Shown here one piece after another: positions 34,436 through 45,242 of a DNA stretch of 64,000 nt. The translations under genes were made by a program, and so were the position numbers. The notes beneath the pieces were generated by a model, which was not told the origin of the DNA, searched no databases, and saw only the letters and a list, made by a program, of their open reading frames with translations. Source of the stretch: Cherax quadricarinatus (Eukaryota; Arthropoda; Malacostraca; Decapoda; Parastacidae); assembly GCF_038502225.1 (NCBI RefSeq), contig NC_091312.1, positions 29,540,910-29,604,909 of the forward strand, in the 5' to 3' direction. Numbering within the stretch: position 1 is the stretch's first letter; every line of letters begins with the position of its first letter.

Positions 34436-35766
34436 ACAAGGGAATCGTGTAATAATGTTGGTAGAATTATCAACAATATGTTACGTAAAAGAACACATGT
34501 GCAACTAATGTGGCATTTTAATGTTGCATTGTTTCGCTCTCCAGGAACTTTGTCCAGCCGTTACAAACATTACAAGGATACAGGAAATTTATATATACGA
34601 AACAATGTGAGGTGAAAAAGCATAAGTACAAAATACCTTGAATCATCCTTAATCGCCATTTCAAAGAGAATTAAACAGAATAAAGGTAGTTTAGTCATCG
34701 CTGAAGTATTATCCAGAGTTATTAAGAACATAAGAACATAAGGAAGGAGGAACACTGCAGGAGGCCTGTTGGCCCATACTAGGCATGTCCTTTACAATTC
34801 ATCCCACTAACAAAACATTTGCCCAACCTAATTTTCAATGCCACCCAAGAAATAAGCTCTGATGTGAAAGTCCCACTCAAATCCAACCCCTCCCACTCAT
34901 GTACTTATCCAACCTAAATTTGAAACTACCCAAAGTCCTAGCCTCAATAACCCAACTAGGTAGACTGTTCCACTCATCAACTACCCTATTTCCAAACCAA
35001 TACTTTCCTATGTCCTTTCTAAATCTAAACTTATCTAATTTAAATCCATTACTGCGGGTTCTCTCTTGGAGAGACATCCTCAAGACCTTATTAATATCCC
35101 CTTTATTAATACCTATCTTCCACTTATACACTTCGATCAGGTCTCCCCTCATTCTTCGTCTAACAAGTGAATGTAACTTAAGAGTCTTCAATCTTTCTTC
35201 ATAAGGAAGATTTCTAATGCTATGTATTAATTTAGTCATCCTACGCTGAATGTTTTCTAACGAATTTATGTCCATTCTGTAATATGGAGACCAGAATTGA
35301 GCTGCATAATCTAGGTGAGGCCTTACTAATGATGTATAAAGCTGCAGTATGACCTCTGGACAACGAACACTGCCGTTACATAACCGAAAGTTACATCCAC
35401 TACTCCTAGCACTACTACTACTATTGTATGTAAAGTAAAAGGACACAAGTGCTATTACTGCTCTTACTACTATTATGGCTACTGGTACTACTACCACTGC
35501 TACAACTACTTCTATTGCTACTACTGTTACTATAACTACTGCTACTGCTCATACTACTGCCTCTACTATTACTGCTACTCCTAGTACTACTACCTTCAAC
35601 ATGGGCCAGTTAGTGTTCTTCAGTACTAATGATTTTTGATCTCGTATTATTTCCTATATGTATCCTCTGCGTCCATGTATTGTTTGTAATGACTTTAGAA
35701 ACGTATGGAGAGCGAAACGTTGCTACAATAAAATGTCACATTAGTTGTGCATATGCCCTTTTACCT
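34436..35766 (-). mobile_element. Penelope-like element K, decayed, split by a CR1-like fragment
   Basis: The left part has GTTGGTAGAATTATCAACA, AAAAGAACACATGTGCAAC, then TTTCGCTCTCCAGGAACTTTGTCCAGCC. The right part (35640-35766) has its inverted counterpart GGAGAGCGAAACGTTGCTAC...CACATTAGTTGTGC. Both match the arms of PLE P2 (36437-37321) with many substitutions. An imperfect CTA/TAC trinucleotide tract (35400-35590) corresponds to the GTA tract in P2's arm. The middle (34724-35359) is a later insertion. The hammerhead-like core is degenerate in both arms. It is older than P2 and has no coding frame. Confidence 0.72.
34724..35359 (-). mobile_element. CR1-like LINE 3' fragment inside PLE K
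   Basis: 5'-truncated copy of the family at 35950-39006. It starts (minus sense) at PEVILQLYTSLVRPHLDYAAQFW and keeps the complete RT C-terminal coding part (open to the stop near 34877, ending MSGRGWI). It then has the 3' UTR and a TTCTTATG-repeat tail at 34724-34740. Nearly identical to 38373-39006, so it is recent. The coding part remains open. Confidence 0.88.
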
Positions 35767-36479
35767 AACAAATGAATTTTTTTTATATTTTATTTAAAAG
35801 ACATACATATTGCATAAAAGTAAACGACAAATTACATAGCGAAAACAGTGGTGAAAAAAAAAAGAAATCAATACACACCTCTATTACAACAATAACTCTT
35901 ACAATATATATTGCAAAATTCTGCATAGTACATGTACTTTCCAATTAATATGGTACACAATACATGCTGCTCAAAGAACATTTATCCCTTATAAAGAAAT
36001 TAGATCAAATAGAAATGACCCAAAATGGATGAATAATAGGCTGAAATATCTACTAGGGCATAAGAAAGGAATTTATAGGCGTATCAAAAGAGGCGAGGGT
36101 CATCTTATGAATCAGTATATTGACACTAAGAGGGACATTAAAAAGGGGATAAGAAAAGCTAAAAGGGACTATGAAATTAAAGTTGCTAGGGATTCTAAAA
36201 CTAACCCAAAAAGTTTTTTCCAGGTATATAGAACAAAAGTCAGAGATAAGATAGGTCCCCTTAAAAATAACTATGGGCATCTTACTGACAAAGAGAATGA
36301 AATGTGCTCGATTTTTAATAATTATTTTCTCTCGGTTTTTACACAGGAAGACACTAGTAGTGTTCCGGTAATTAATTTTTATAGTGGGCCAGAAGAAGAT
36401 AAATTATAATAAAGTTGGTAGAATTACCGACAATATGTAAAGTAAAAGGACACAAGTGCAACTAATGTGACATTTATTG

Positions 36480-36516
36480 TGGCAACGTTTCGCTCTCCAG
36501 GAGCTTTATCAAGCCA
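36480..36516 (-). ncRNA. Hammerhead-like ribozyme core, left arm of P2
   Basis: Exact inverted copy of 37242-37278. Confidence 0.5.
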
Positions 36517-37123
36517 TTACAAACAATACATGGACACAGAGGGTATATAAAGGCTCAGAGTGAGGTGAATACTAGTGAGGTACCATTTCGATGTTCACTA
36601 GTGGTAGTAGTAGTAGTAGTAGTAGTGGTAGTGACAAAAGTAATACAATATGGTAGAGCAATTAATTCGTACATGAGTAAAAGGATATAAAAGCTATTAC
36701 TTGGGTAACATAAAAATAGGTTGGGCAAATATAAACTGGAATGAGGCAGCTTGTTTCAGTGTTCACTCTCTGTGCTTTGTGTAGTAAAACAGGAGAGACT
36801 ATGTGATGGCAGGGTTTACTGTTTTCAGGAGGATTCTTGACAGGAGAGACTGTCATAGTCTCTCCAAGAATCCTCCTGAAAACAGTAAACCCTGCCATCA
36901 CATAGTCTCTCCTGTCAAGAATCCTCCTAAAAACAGTAAACCCTGCCATCACATAGTCTCTCCTGTTTTACTACACAAAGCACAGAGAGTGAACACTGAA
37001 ACAAGCTGCCTCATTCCAGTTTATATTTGCCCAACCTATTTTTATGTTACCCAAGTAATAGCTTTTATATCCTTTTACTCATGTACGAATTAATTGCTCT
37101 ACCATATTGTATTACTTTTGTCA

Positions 37124-37154
<31 letters not shown>

Positions 37155-37241
37155 CACTAGTGAACATCGAAATGGTACCTCACTAGTATTCACCTCACTC
37201 TGAGCCTTTATATACCCTCTGTGTCCATGTATTGTTTGTAA

Positions 37242-37278
37242 TGGCTTGATAAAGCTCCTGGAGAGCGAAACGTTGCCA
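37242..37278 (+). ncRNA. Hammerhead-like ribozyme core, right arm of P2
   Basis: TGGC (37242-37245) pairs with GCCA (37275-37278) as stem I. TTGATAA (37246-37252) holds the CUGANGA position. One extra A follows, then stem II GCTC/GAGC with loop CTGGA, then GAAA. ACGT, extended as AACGTT, is self-complementary as a minimal stem III, with UU before the predicted cleavage point. As in P1, the C3-G8 pair is replaced by U3-A8. Stem sequences differ from P1 while pairing is kept. Confidence 0.55.
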
Positions 37279-40046
37279 CAATAAATGTCACATTAGTTGC
37301 ACTTGTGTCCTTTTACTTTACAAGATAAATTATGTAACATCATAGTCACTAGTGAAATGGTTGTGAAGCAGATAGACCGACTGAAGCAAAATAAGTCACC
37401 GGGTCCTGATGAGGTTTTTTCAAGGGTTCTAAAGGAATGCAAAATGGAAGTCTGTGAACCATTAACTAATATTTTTAATTTATCTCTTCAAACAGGTGTA
37501 GTGTCTGATATGTGGAAGATGGCTAATGTAATTCCTATTTTTAAAACAGGGGACAAGTCGTTACCGTCAAATTACCGCCCAATAAGCCTGACCTCAATTG
37601 TAGGCAAATTACTAGAGTCAATTATAGCTCAAATTATAAGAAGCCATCTCGATAAGCATAGCTTGATTAATGATACTCAGCATGGATTCACAAGAGGCCG
37701 GTCTTGTCTAACTAATTTATTAACTTTTTTCAGTAAAGCTTTTGAGGCTGTTGACCACGATAAAGAATTTGATATTATTTACTTAGATTTTAGTAAGGCA
37801 TTTGATAGAGTTCCGCACCAAAGACTGTTGAAGAAAGTAGCAGCTCATGGCATTGGGGGAAGAGTGCTCTCGTGGATCGAATCATGGCTCACAGACAGGA
37901 AGCAGAGAGTGTCCATAAATGGGGTTAAATCCGAGTGGGGATCAGTAACAAGTGGCGTTCCACAGGGATCAGTCTTGGGCCCGTTGTTGTTTATAATATA
38001 TATCAATGATCTTGATGAAGGAATTACTAGTGATATGAGCAAATTCGCCGATGACACGAAGATAGGTAGGATAATTGATTCAAACATAGATGTTAGGGAA
38101 CTTCAGGAGGATTTAGACAAACTCTACTCTTGGTCAGAAAAGTGGCAAATGCAGTTCAATGTAGATAAATGCAAGGTTCTGAAGCTCGGGAGTGTCCATA
38201 ACCCTAGCACTTATAAGTTAAATAATGTAGAACTTAGCGATACAGATTGCGAAAAGGACTTGGGGGTTATGGTAAGCAGCAACCTTAAACCAAGACAGCA
38301 ATGCCTAAGCGTACGTAATAAGGCAAATAGATTACTGGGATTTATATCAAGAAGTGTAAGCAACAGAAGTCCAGAGGTCATACTGCATCTTTATACATCA
38401 TTAGTAAGGCCTCACCTAGATTATGCAGCTCAATTCTGGTTTCCATATTACAGAATGGACATAAATTCGTTAGAAAACATTCAGCGTAGGATGACTAAAT
38501 TAATACATAGCATTAGAAATCTTCCTTATGAAGAAAGATTGAAGACTCTTAAGTTACATTCACTTGTTAGACGAAGAATGAGGGGAGACCTGATCGAAGT
38601 GTATAAGTGGAAGATAGGTATTAATAAAGGGGATATTAACAAGGTCTTGAGGATATCTCTCCAAGAGAGAACCCGCAGTAATGGATTTAAATTAGATAAG
38701 TTTAGATTTAGAAAGGACATAGGAAAGTATTGGTTTGGAAATAGGGTAGTTGATGAGTGGAACAGTCTACCTAGTTGGGTTATTGAGGCTAGGACTTTGG
38801 GTAGTTTCAAATTTAGGTTGGATAAGTACATGAGTGGGAGGGGTTGGATTTGAGTGGGACTTGCACATCAGAGCTTATTTCTTGGGTAGCATTGAAAATT
38901 GGGTTGGTCAAATGTTTGTTAGTGGGATGAATTGTAAAGGACCTGCCTAGTATGGGCCAACAGGCCTGCTGCAGTGTTCCTACTTTCTTATGTTCTTATG
39001 TTCTTACATCTGAAAGACAAATCTGTACAGTAAACAATGACCATTCCAATCCTTGGAGTAATGACATTATGTCTGGAACACTAAATCTAACCTAAAGACT
39101 CCTTGGCAAGAACATCTAATTCCTGATTGTACATCCTGCCACGGAATGTACACCTTACATTCTGAAAAAACAACCCCCTCCCCCCCTCTTTTTGCGCGTC
39201 AAGCCACCTGACACATAACAATCTTTATATTTAACTTTATATTGTATGAAATACTTTCATTATTCCATACTGAACAACATGATACGTTCAGTATAACTCA
39301 ATATATTGAGATAATATAAAAATCAATTCTACATGATTCATGTACAACGTATATCTGCTAAACACCCAATCATATCACCTTCTCCAGGAAGGTATAAATA
39401 TATACATATGAAGCATACACTTTACAACACAAACAGTAAAACAAACAAAAACCTAATCCTATGTCATCCATCAAATACCATACAATATATGTCATCTCAA
39501 AGGTAACCTAAACCTACGGGCTCTATAGAGCTCCCATGAAAAAACAATATGTAATAAAAACACAAGATGAGTCAAGCTTTACTAAAAATATTTCAATCAT
39601 TCATTAACACCACTACTAAGATGTAATTCTTTTTACATAATACATAACAGTGCATGACCTTCACACTTCGATAAATACTGATGCCTTCCTACCACACTCA
39701 CTACCTCATGTTTATATATAGATTTTGCATTCACACATTGCACCCACATTGTCATTTCATTACACACATACAAAATAATTTCGTTTCATATATATAATAT
39801 TCCATCACACTACGACATCTGTCGTCCTTTGTCAATTGCATAATTAATAATTAAATTGAAGAACTTGTATCGTTCACAACACACAACCCGCTCATCACAC
39901 AGTCAAAAGCACTTATGTCTCAGTACTATATTCATTCTCTTCCACACTAAACCCTTTCACACTATCCTTATCCCAACTCCCTCCGTAAATTTCCCTATTA
40001 CGACACTTAGTTCTGTAAAATGTCGCAGCTAACACCTTTATCCTTT

Positions 40047-41221
40047 CATGATGCAATTATAAAAATGCTAGACCTGCTTTACAAAGCACTGGAAAATAAG
40101 GAATATCCGCAAGGAATTTTTATTGACCTAAGAAAAGCGTTTGACACAGTAGACCACGGCATCCTACTCCACAAACTTGACCACTATGGTATAAGAGGCC
40201 ATGCGCTTGCATATTTTAAATCCTACCTTTCTAATAGGTATCAGCATGTCACCGTTAAAGACACAGCCTCATCAATACGGCCACTTGATACTGGAGTTCC
40301 GCAGGGAAGTGTCCTTGGACCCCTGCTCTTCCTCATTTACATCAATGATCTTCCAAACATATCCCAACACCTGAAACCCATTCTCTTTGCTGACGACACG
40401 ACTTATGTCATCTCCCACCTAATCTTGCCACCCTCAACACCATTGTTAACGAGGAGCTGCTCAAAATATCGACTTGGATGACAGTCAATAAACTTACACT
40501 TAACACTGGCAAAGCCTACTATATTATGTTTGGTAGCAGAACAGGTGTTGCGCAACTTAACATTAAGATCGACAACACTCTAATTGCCAGACATAATGAG
40601 GGCAAATTCCTTGGCCTATACCTCGACAGCAACCTAAATTTCAGCACCCATATCCAACACATAACAAAAAAAGTATCCAAAACGGTGGGGATCCTCTCCA
40701 AGATACGATACTACGTACCACAAACTGCCCTTCTCACACTATACCATTCACTTATATATCCATACCTCACCTATGCTATCTGTGCTTGGGGTTCAACTGC
40801 AGCAACACACCTAAAGCCAATAATAACCCAACAAAAAGCCGCAGTAAGAATAATCACTAAATCCCATCCCTGGCAACACCCCCCCCCCCCACTCTTCATA
40901 GATCTAAACTTACTCCCTGTTCAGAACATCCACACTTACTACTGTGCAATCTATATCTGCAGGACCTTAAATTCCAATATTAACCTTGACCTAAAACGCT
41001 TTCTTGATAGTTGTGACAGGATCCACAGGCATAACACCAGACACAAACATCTCTGTGACATTCCCTGTGTTCGACTAAACCTTTACAAAAATTCAATGTA
41101 TTTCAAAGGACCTAAAATCTGGAACACCCTACCTGAAAACTCTAGAACTGCAGACACATTCATCACTTTCAAAACTACAGTTAGAAAGCATCTTATCTCC
41201 CTGATCCACCCCAACAACTAA
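40047..41221 (+). pseudogene. LINE J reverse transcriptase (C-terminal half), one frameshift
   Basis: The frame 40020-40481 carries the RT core through [11 protein letters not shown]. It shifts near 40425, after which 40478-41221 reads [19 protein letters not shown], then a conserved thumb/C-terminal region (ILSKIRYYVPQ, LIYPYLTYAICAWG, RHNTR, GPKIWNTLP) to the stop at 41219-41221. No RNase H seen. The N-terminal endonuclease is lost by truncation. Codons before about 40047 belong to LINE H in antisense. Confidence 0.82.
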
Positions 41222-41270
41222 CTACATTGTTAGGTAAGACACATATGCAACAGTTAGGTATCTTTATTTT

Positions 41271-41305
41271 GAAACGTTTCGCCTACACAGTAGGCTTCTT
41301 CAGTC
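41271..41305 (-). ncRNA. Hammerhead-like ribozyme core, left arm of P3
   Basis: Exact inverted copy of 41560-41594. Confidence 0.5.
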
Positions 41306-41559
41306 GAGTACAGAAAAGTTGATAGAAGCAGAAGATACTTGAAGACGATGTAATCAGTCCATCACCCTTAAAGTTTTGAGGTGGTCAGTCCCTCAGTCTG
41401 GAGAAGAGCATTGTTCCGTTGTCTGAAACAATATTGTTTCAGACAACGGAACAATGCTCTTCTCCAGACTGAGGGACTGACCACCTCAAAACTTTAAGGG
41501 TGATGGACTGATTACATCGTCTTCAAGTATCTTCTGCTTCTATCAACTTTTCTGTACTC

Positions 41560-41594
41560 GACTGAAGAAGCCTACTGTGTAGGCGAAACGTTTC
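41560..41594 (+). ncRNA. Hammerhead-like ribozyme core, right arm of P3
   Basis: CTGAAGA (41562-41568) matches the CUGANGA consensus. One extra A follows, then a 6-bp stem II GCCTAC/GTAGGC with loop TGT, then GAAA (41585-41588). GAAACGTTTC is fully palindromic, giving a self-complementary stem III, with UU at the cleavage position. Stem I is weak (GA/TC plus possible T-A pairing beyond an internal loop). C3 and G8 are canonical here, unlike P1 and P2. Confidence 0.55.
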
Positions 41595-44500
41595 AAAATA
41601 AAGATACCTAACTGTTGCATATGTGTCTTACCTAACAATCTGTCGGTATTTTATACCATTTTAATGTTCAACTAACTACATGATAACCACCTGGTGGTTC
41701 AAAATTACACTCACTCATCCACTGACTATAAACCCAGAAATACTAATCTTAATCTTAAAATAATAAATCCTAACTAGTCATATGTTTGCCTATGATACTC
41801 AAATATAGACACCTTGTATTGTGCCAAAACAAAAGCATTCACATTGTTAAACTCACACATTATGATGTAGTCACATAGCCTTAATACTATAATCTGTAAG
41901 GATTTAATGTTAAGAATTAATCTAAGTCTGCTCGAAATGCCTAGCCATGCTAGGTGTCCTAGTGGCCCCCTCTGTAATTAGTATTTTATAACATGTAAAC
42001 CACAAAATACCCAAAGTCTGTAAACCCCACAGAATAAACTTGAATTGAATTGAATTGAATCCACGCCCACCTCCCTCATGGCCCATGACGTATAAATAAA
42101 ATCCGTGACCAAATAAGCCACTGCATTCTCCACCATCTTATTAACCCCACCTATATCCAAACTTAAAGCCCACAGCACCTGCAACCCTTCCCCACCCACT
42201 AACCTAAACACCTTTCCTAACCAGACCCGCACAACTTCTATACAGTCACAAAAATATACCACATAAAAAATTGTCTCCATGCTTCCACACGCTCTACATT
42301 CCCCTCCCTCCCATATCCCCCTGTTGAACAGGACAACCCCAGACGGCAAAATCCCATGTAAAAATCTAAACATTACCTCCTGAACACCCGGTTTTACACA
42401 TAATTGTTTTAGACGCATCCATATTTTGCTCCACGCATACATAGGGTATGCCCCTTCAACAGCAGCCACCACTGACCTACCTTTCACTCCTTCGAGGACC
42501 CGCATTTTAACACACGACGGGTCCTTCACTGTCATTAAAAACCTCAGCATGGCCTCTCCAACTGTTAAATCTCTACCCCCCCCACCACCGTTGCATATCC
42601 TTACATACTCTCACAAGTCCACCTCCCCTCCTGCCCCCCCTCCCTTATAAAACTTCGTTTTAGGTACACGCTCATCATCCTTTTTTCCAGAGGTATAAGC
42701 CCCAACCCTCCTCGACTGACCAGAAGTGTTAACACCGCTCTACTTAACCATTCGCATCCCGATCACCATATAAACCTAAAAACCCCATGTTGTAAACGTT
42801 TTACCTCACGTCGCATCAGCGGGTACATGAAAGTCACATGCCATAACTTGTTGTACAATAGCACGTTCGTCACTATTACTCTTTGATGCAGCGTTAGTTG
42901 CGCCGCCCTCAAACCACCAAGTCTTTTCAATACTCCATCCACTATTCGCACCGAATTCACCTCTTGAGCCACCCATGTATCTCTCACATAAACTATCCCA
43001 CATATCAATAGCTGATCCACCACACTCCACCCACCCCCTACCACCTCATCCCCATGTATACTATCCCTTAGGTCCAGAAACTTAGTCTCAACATTAATTT
43101 TCATCCCTAAAGCCTCCCGAAAACATCCACCACCTTACCCACCCTAAGCAAGTCCCTATTACCTCTCACCAAAACAGTCCTGTCATCCATTTAACCTACG
43201 ATACCAGCCCCCCTTCCCCCGTTCATTACCCTCCCCACCTCCCGCAACACACCTCCGAATGGCCCTATAAAATGAATCCTGTATACACACAAACAATATT
43301 TGTGATAGTGGGCAACCTTGGCGCAGTCCCCGTCGCATCTGTATTTTAACTCCTAGCCTCCCGTTAACCTGCACTCTCATCGACGCCCCTTGATACAATA
43401 ATTTTGCCCAAGATATTATTTCTTCCCCAAAACCTTGCCAATGCATGAACCTCTATAACACTTCCCTTTCCACACTATCATAAGCAGCCTTCCAATCTAA
43501 CGCCAATACACCCCCATCACCCAACTCCCCCCGTCTCTCTATAAATTCTCGAATCATGCCATGCTCTTCATACATTGACCTTCCTGGCACCCCATATTGC
43601 CCCCTATCACTTACCTTACCTATCACTCTCTTGATTCTGTTCCCTAATATTCTCGCAAATAACTTATAATCTCCACACATAAGCGAAAGAGCCCGATAAT
43701 CCATTACCGTTGACTGCTCCCCTTTCGGTACCAACACCACAACGGCCGTCCGTTGCTGTTCTCCCATTACCACAGCCACTTTAAGTATGTTAAACAACTT
43801 TACTAAAAAACCCCTCAGAACTCCCCAATTCTTTACATAAAAATCATTTGGCAGCCCATCTATCTTCCCAGCGCCTTTCCCAAGCTCACCCCTGACAACG
43901 CCTGCCAAATCTCACACTCCATAATCGGCCCACCTAATGCTTCCCGATCTTAACCATCAAGCTCACACTGCACATACCCTCCCATTTTCCCTAATGCCAC
44001 TTCACGGATGCCCATGCTTTGCATATATGACTTAAACCAAGCATCTACATATCCACTCATACCCTCCTCCGTTACCAATGCTTGACCCGCTCTATACCCT
44101 TCCATCCCTACATGTACGTTTAACCCCATCATCTCCATCGTCACTCTCCTCTTTCTCTGGCCCCTTAACACGCAAGCTGACGGCTGATCACTCCATAGCA
44201 CTTTTTCCAATCCTCCCATAATTCGTGCACCATCAAAACGCTCGTTTTGCAATACCCTAATACTTTCCTTTAAACCCTCAATGTCCTGCACTGGATAGCT
44301 TGCTCCTCCTCTTGCATAACAGTCATGCGGCTGCCCTTCAAGATATCTTTGAAACCCATACTTTAACAGATTATATTCCCACCCACGACAAACATATTCT
44401 CTGATGCGAGTTTTAGCCACCGAATCCCACCAACTTACCAGAGCATCATCCCCCGGCGCCTCATCCACCAACCGTTCCCACAATTGCACGAAAGACTGAC

Positions 44501-45242
44501 GACATTCCTCACCCTGCAACAGCTTCACATTTAACTTCCAATAACCTTGACCCCTTCTAGGCAATCCCTCCCATTCGAGGTCCACCAGTACTCCCCTGTG
44601 ATCCGAAAAAACCGCATCCACCACACGCACTCTGCTCACTATTACTGTTCGGGGCACGTACAAGCGATCGAGCCTAGCTGCATATCCACGTCTAACAAAA
44701 GTATGTTCTACAACCCCACCCCCCCAACGTCCATTAACCCCACCCCATTTAAAAATTCCTCCCAAATCCCCGAACAATACCCTGCCCCTCTAGGTTCCAC
44801 ATCCTTACACCTTATCACACAATTCCAATCACCACCAATTACAGCTACACCCGGCAAAGCACGCAAATAATATACTAGGACATCCTTCACAAATTTATTC
44901 TTAATACGCACATCTCCCTCTGCCGGACCATACACACACACCAAACTCATCTGTACCCTACCCCACCACCCATCTACACGAATCACCCTCCCCTCCCCAC
45001 CCTCACAATGCCTCACTACGAACGGGCTAGTTTCCCTTACCAGGATGGCAACTCCTCTTTTCAACCTTATCGCATGCTCCACATGCACATTATACCCATT
45101 ACCTTCAACTCATAGCCTGGTCTGTAGTTGTGTTCCTGCACGAACACCACATCAACACTATTACGCACCAAATATTCACTAAACCATACACACTTTCTCT
45201 CTGATCGCAATCCATTAATGTTCAATGTCATGCACTTGAAGC

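Larger units (their letters stand above)
36408..37321. mobile_element. Penelope-like palindromic element P2 with 12-bp target-site duplication
   Basis: AAGATAAATTAT occurs at 36396-36407 and 37322-37333. Between them lies a 29-bp one-sided tail (36408-36436, GTTGGTAGAATTACCGACA) and inverted arms running inward from 36437 and 37321 over about 390 bp. Each arm has a GTA/TAC repeat. The centre (about 36830-36957) carries a ~64-bp tandem duplication on the right. No RT or endonuclease is encoded, so this is a non-autonomous pair of inverted pseudo-LTRs. It disrupts the CR1-like ORF2. Confidence 0.88.
35962..38853 (+). pseudogene. CR1-like ORF2 (linker and reverse transcriptase), split by PLE P2
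   Basis: Left part (to 36407): the linker FIPYKEIRSNRNDPKWMN followed by a Lys/Arg-rich stretch. Right part (37322-38853): RT with [87 protein letters not shown], and C-terminal YAAQFW...WFGNRVVDEWNSLPSW ending at 38853. The only disruption seen is the PLE. Codons resume in the same frame if the insert and one 12-bp duplication are ignored. Upstream endonuclease is missing by truncation. Confidence 0.88.
35950..39006 (+). mobile_element. CR1-like LINE with (TTCTTATG)n tail, 5'-truncated
   Basis: Inserted in LINE H's 3' UTR. It starts within the endonuclease-RT linker and ends in TTCTTATG TTCTTATG TTCTTA at 39006. Short tandem-repeat tails instead of poly(A) are typical of CR1-group LINEs. 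It is itself interrupted by PLE P2 (36408-37321). Two further copies of its 3' end are in this window. The left boundary is approximate because H's 3' UTR has no aligned counterpart. Confidence 0.87.
41228..41668. mobile_element. Penelope-like palindromic element P3 with 13-bp target-site duplication
   Basis: CAACTAACTACAT lies at 41215-41227 and 41669-41681. Inside is a perfect palindrome spanning 41226-41639 (414 bp, centre 41432/41433, no mismatch found) plus a 29-bp one-sided tail (41640-41668, TGTCGGTATTTTATACC...). The tail is the reverse-complement type of P2's tail, so P2 and P3 share architecture but little arm sequence. Non-coding. It inserted seven bases after the LINE J stop codon. 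Confidence 0.9.
40047..42060 (+). mobile_element. LINE J, 5'-truncated, with (TTGAA)n tail
   Basis: Plus-strand LINE inserted in LINE H ORF2. It starts inside the RT and ends AATAAACTTGAATTGAATTGAATTGAAT. The RT reads [40 protein letters not shown] and FADDTT, unlike the other CR1-like families here. It fits the Jockey/CR1 supergroup (possibly Daphne-like), but the clade is uncertain. PLE P3 sits just after its stop codon. Confidence 0.82.
39913..45231 (-). pseudogene. LINE H ORF2: AP endonuclease / reverse transcriptase, broken and interrupted
   Basis: ATG 45231 in AGTGCATGAC, then TLNINGL. The endonuclease (VDVVFVQEHN, GGVAILV, GGDWNCVI, SDHRGVL) runs to about 44580. RT blocks are AVVVLVPKGE, YRALSLMCGDYKLFARILGNR, LALDWKAAYDSVEREVL and RGLRQGCPLSQILF. 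The catalytic box is damaged: the codon before MDD is a stop (about 43192). The Cys-rich end is CRACGSMETIFYVVYFC. ORF2 is then cut by LINE J at 42060/40047 and resumes [16 protein letters not shown] to a stop near 39913. Many frameshifts occur, making this one of the more decayed copies. Confidence 0.82.

Noticed and set aside
34540..34575. Active hammerhead in PLE K, left arm
   Set aside because: The core is TGGACAA and the stem III palindrome is broken (AACAAT). The right-arm equivalent near 35690-35730 is also degraded.
36662..37093. Pair of 96-codon ORFs (MMAGFTVFRRILDRRD...) on opposite strands
   Set aside because: Inverted-arm translation of the non-coding PLE P2; no similarity recognised and identical on both strands.
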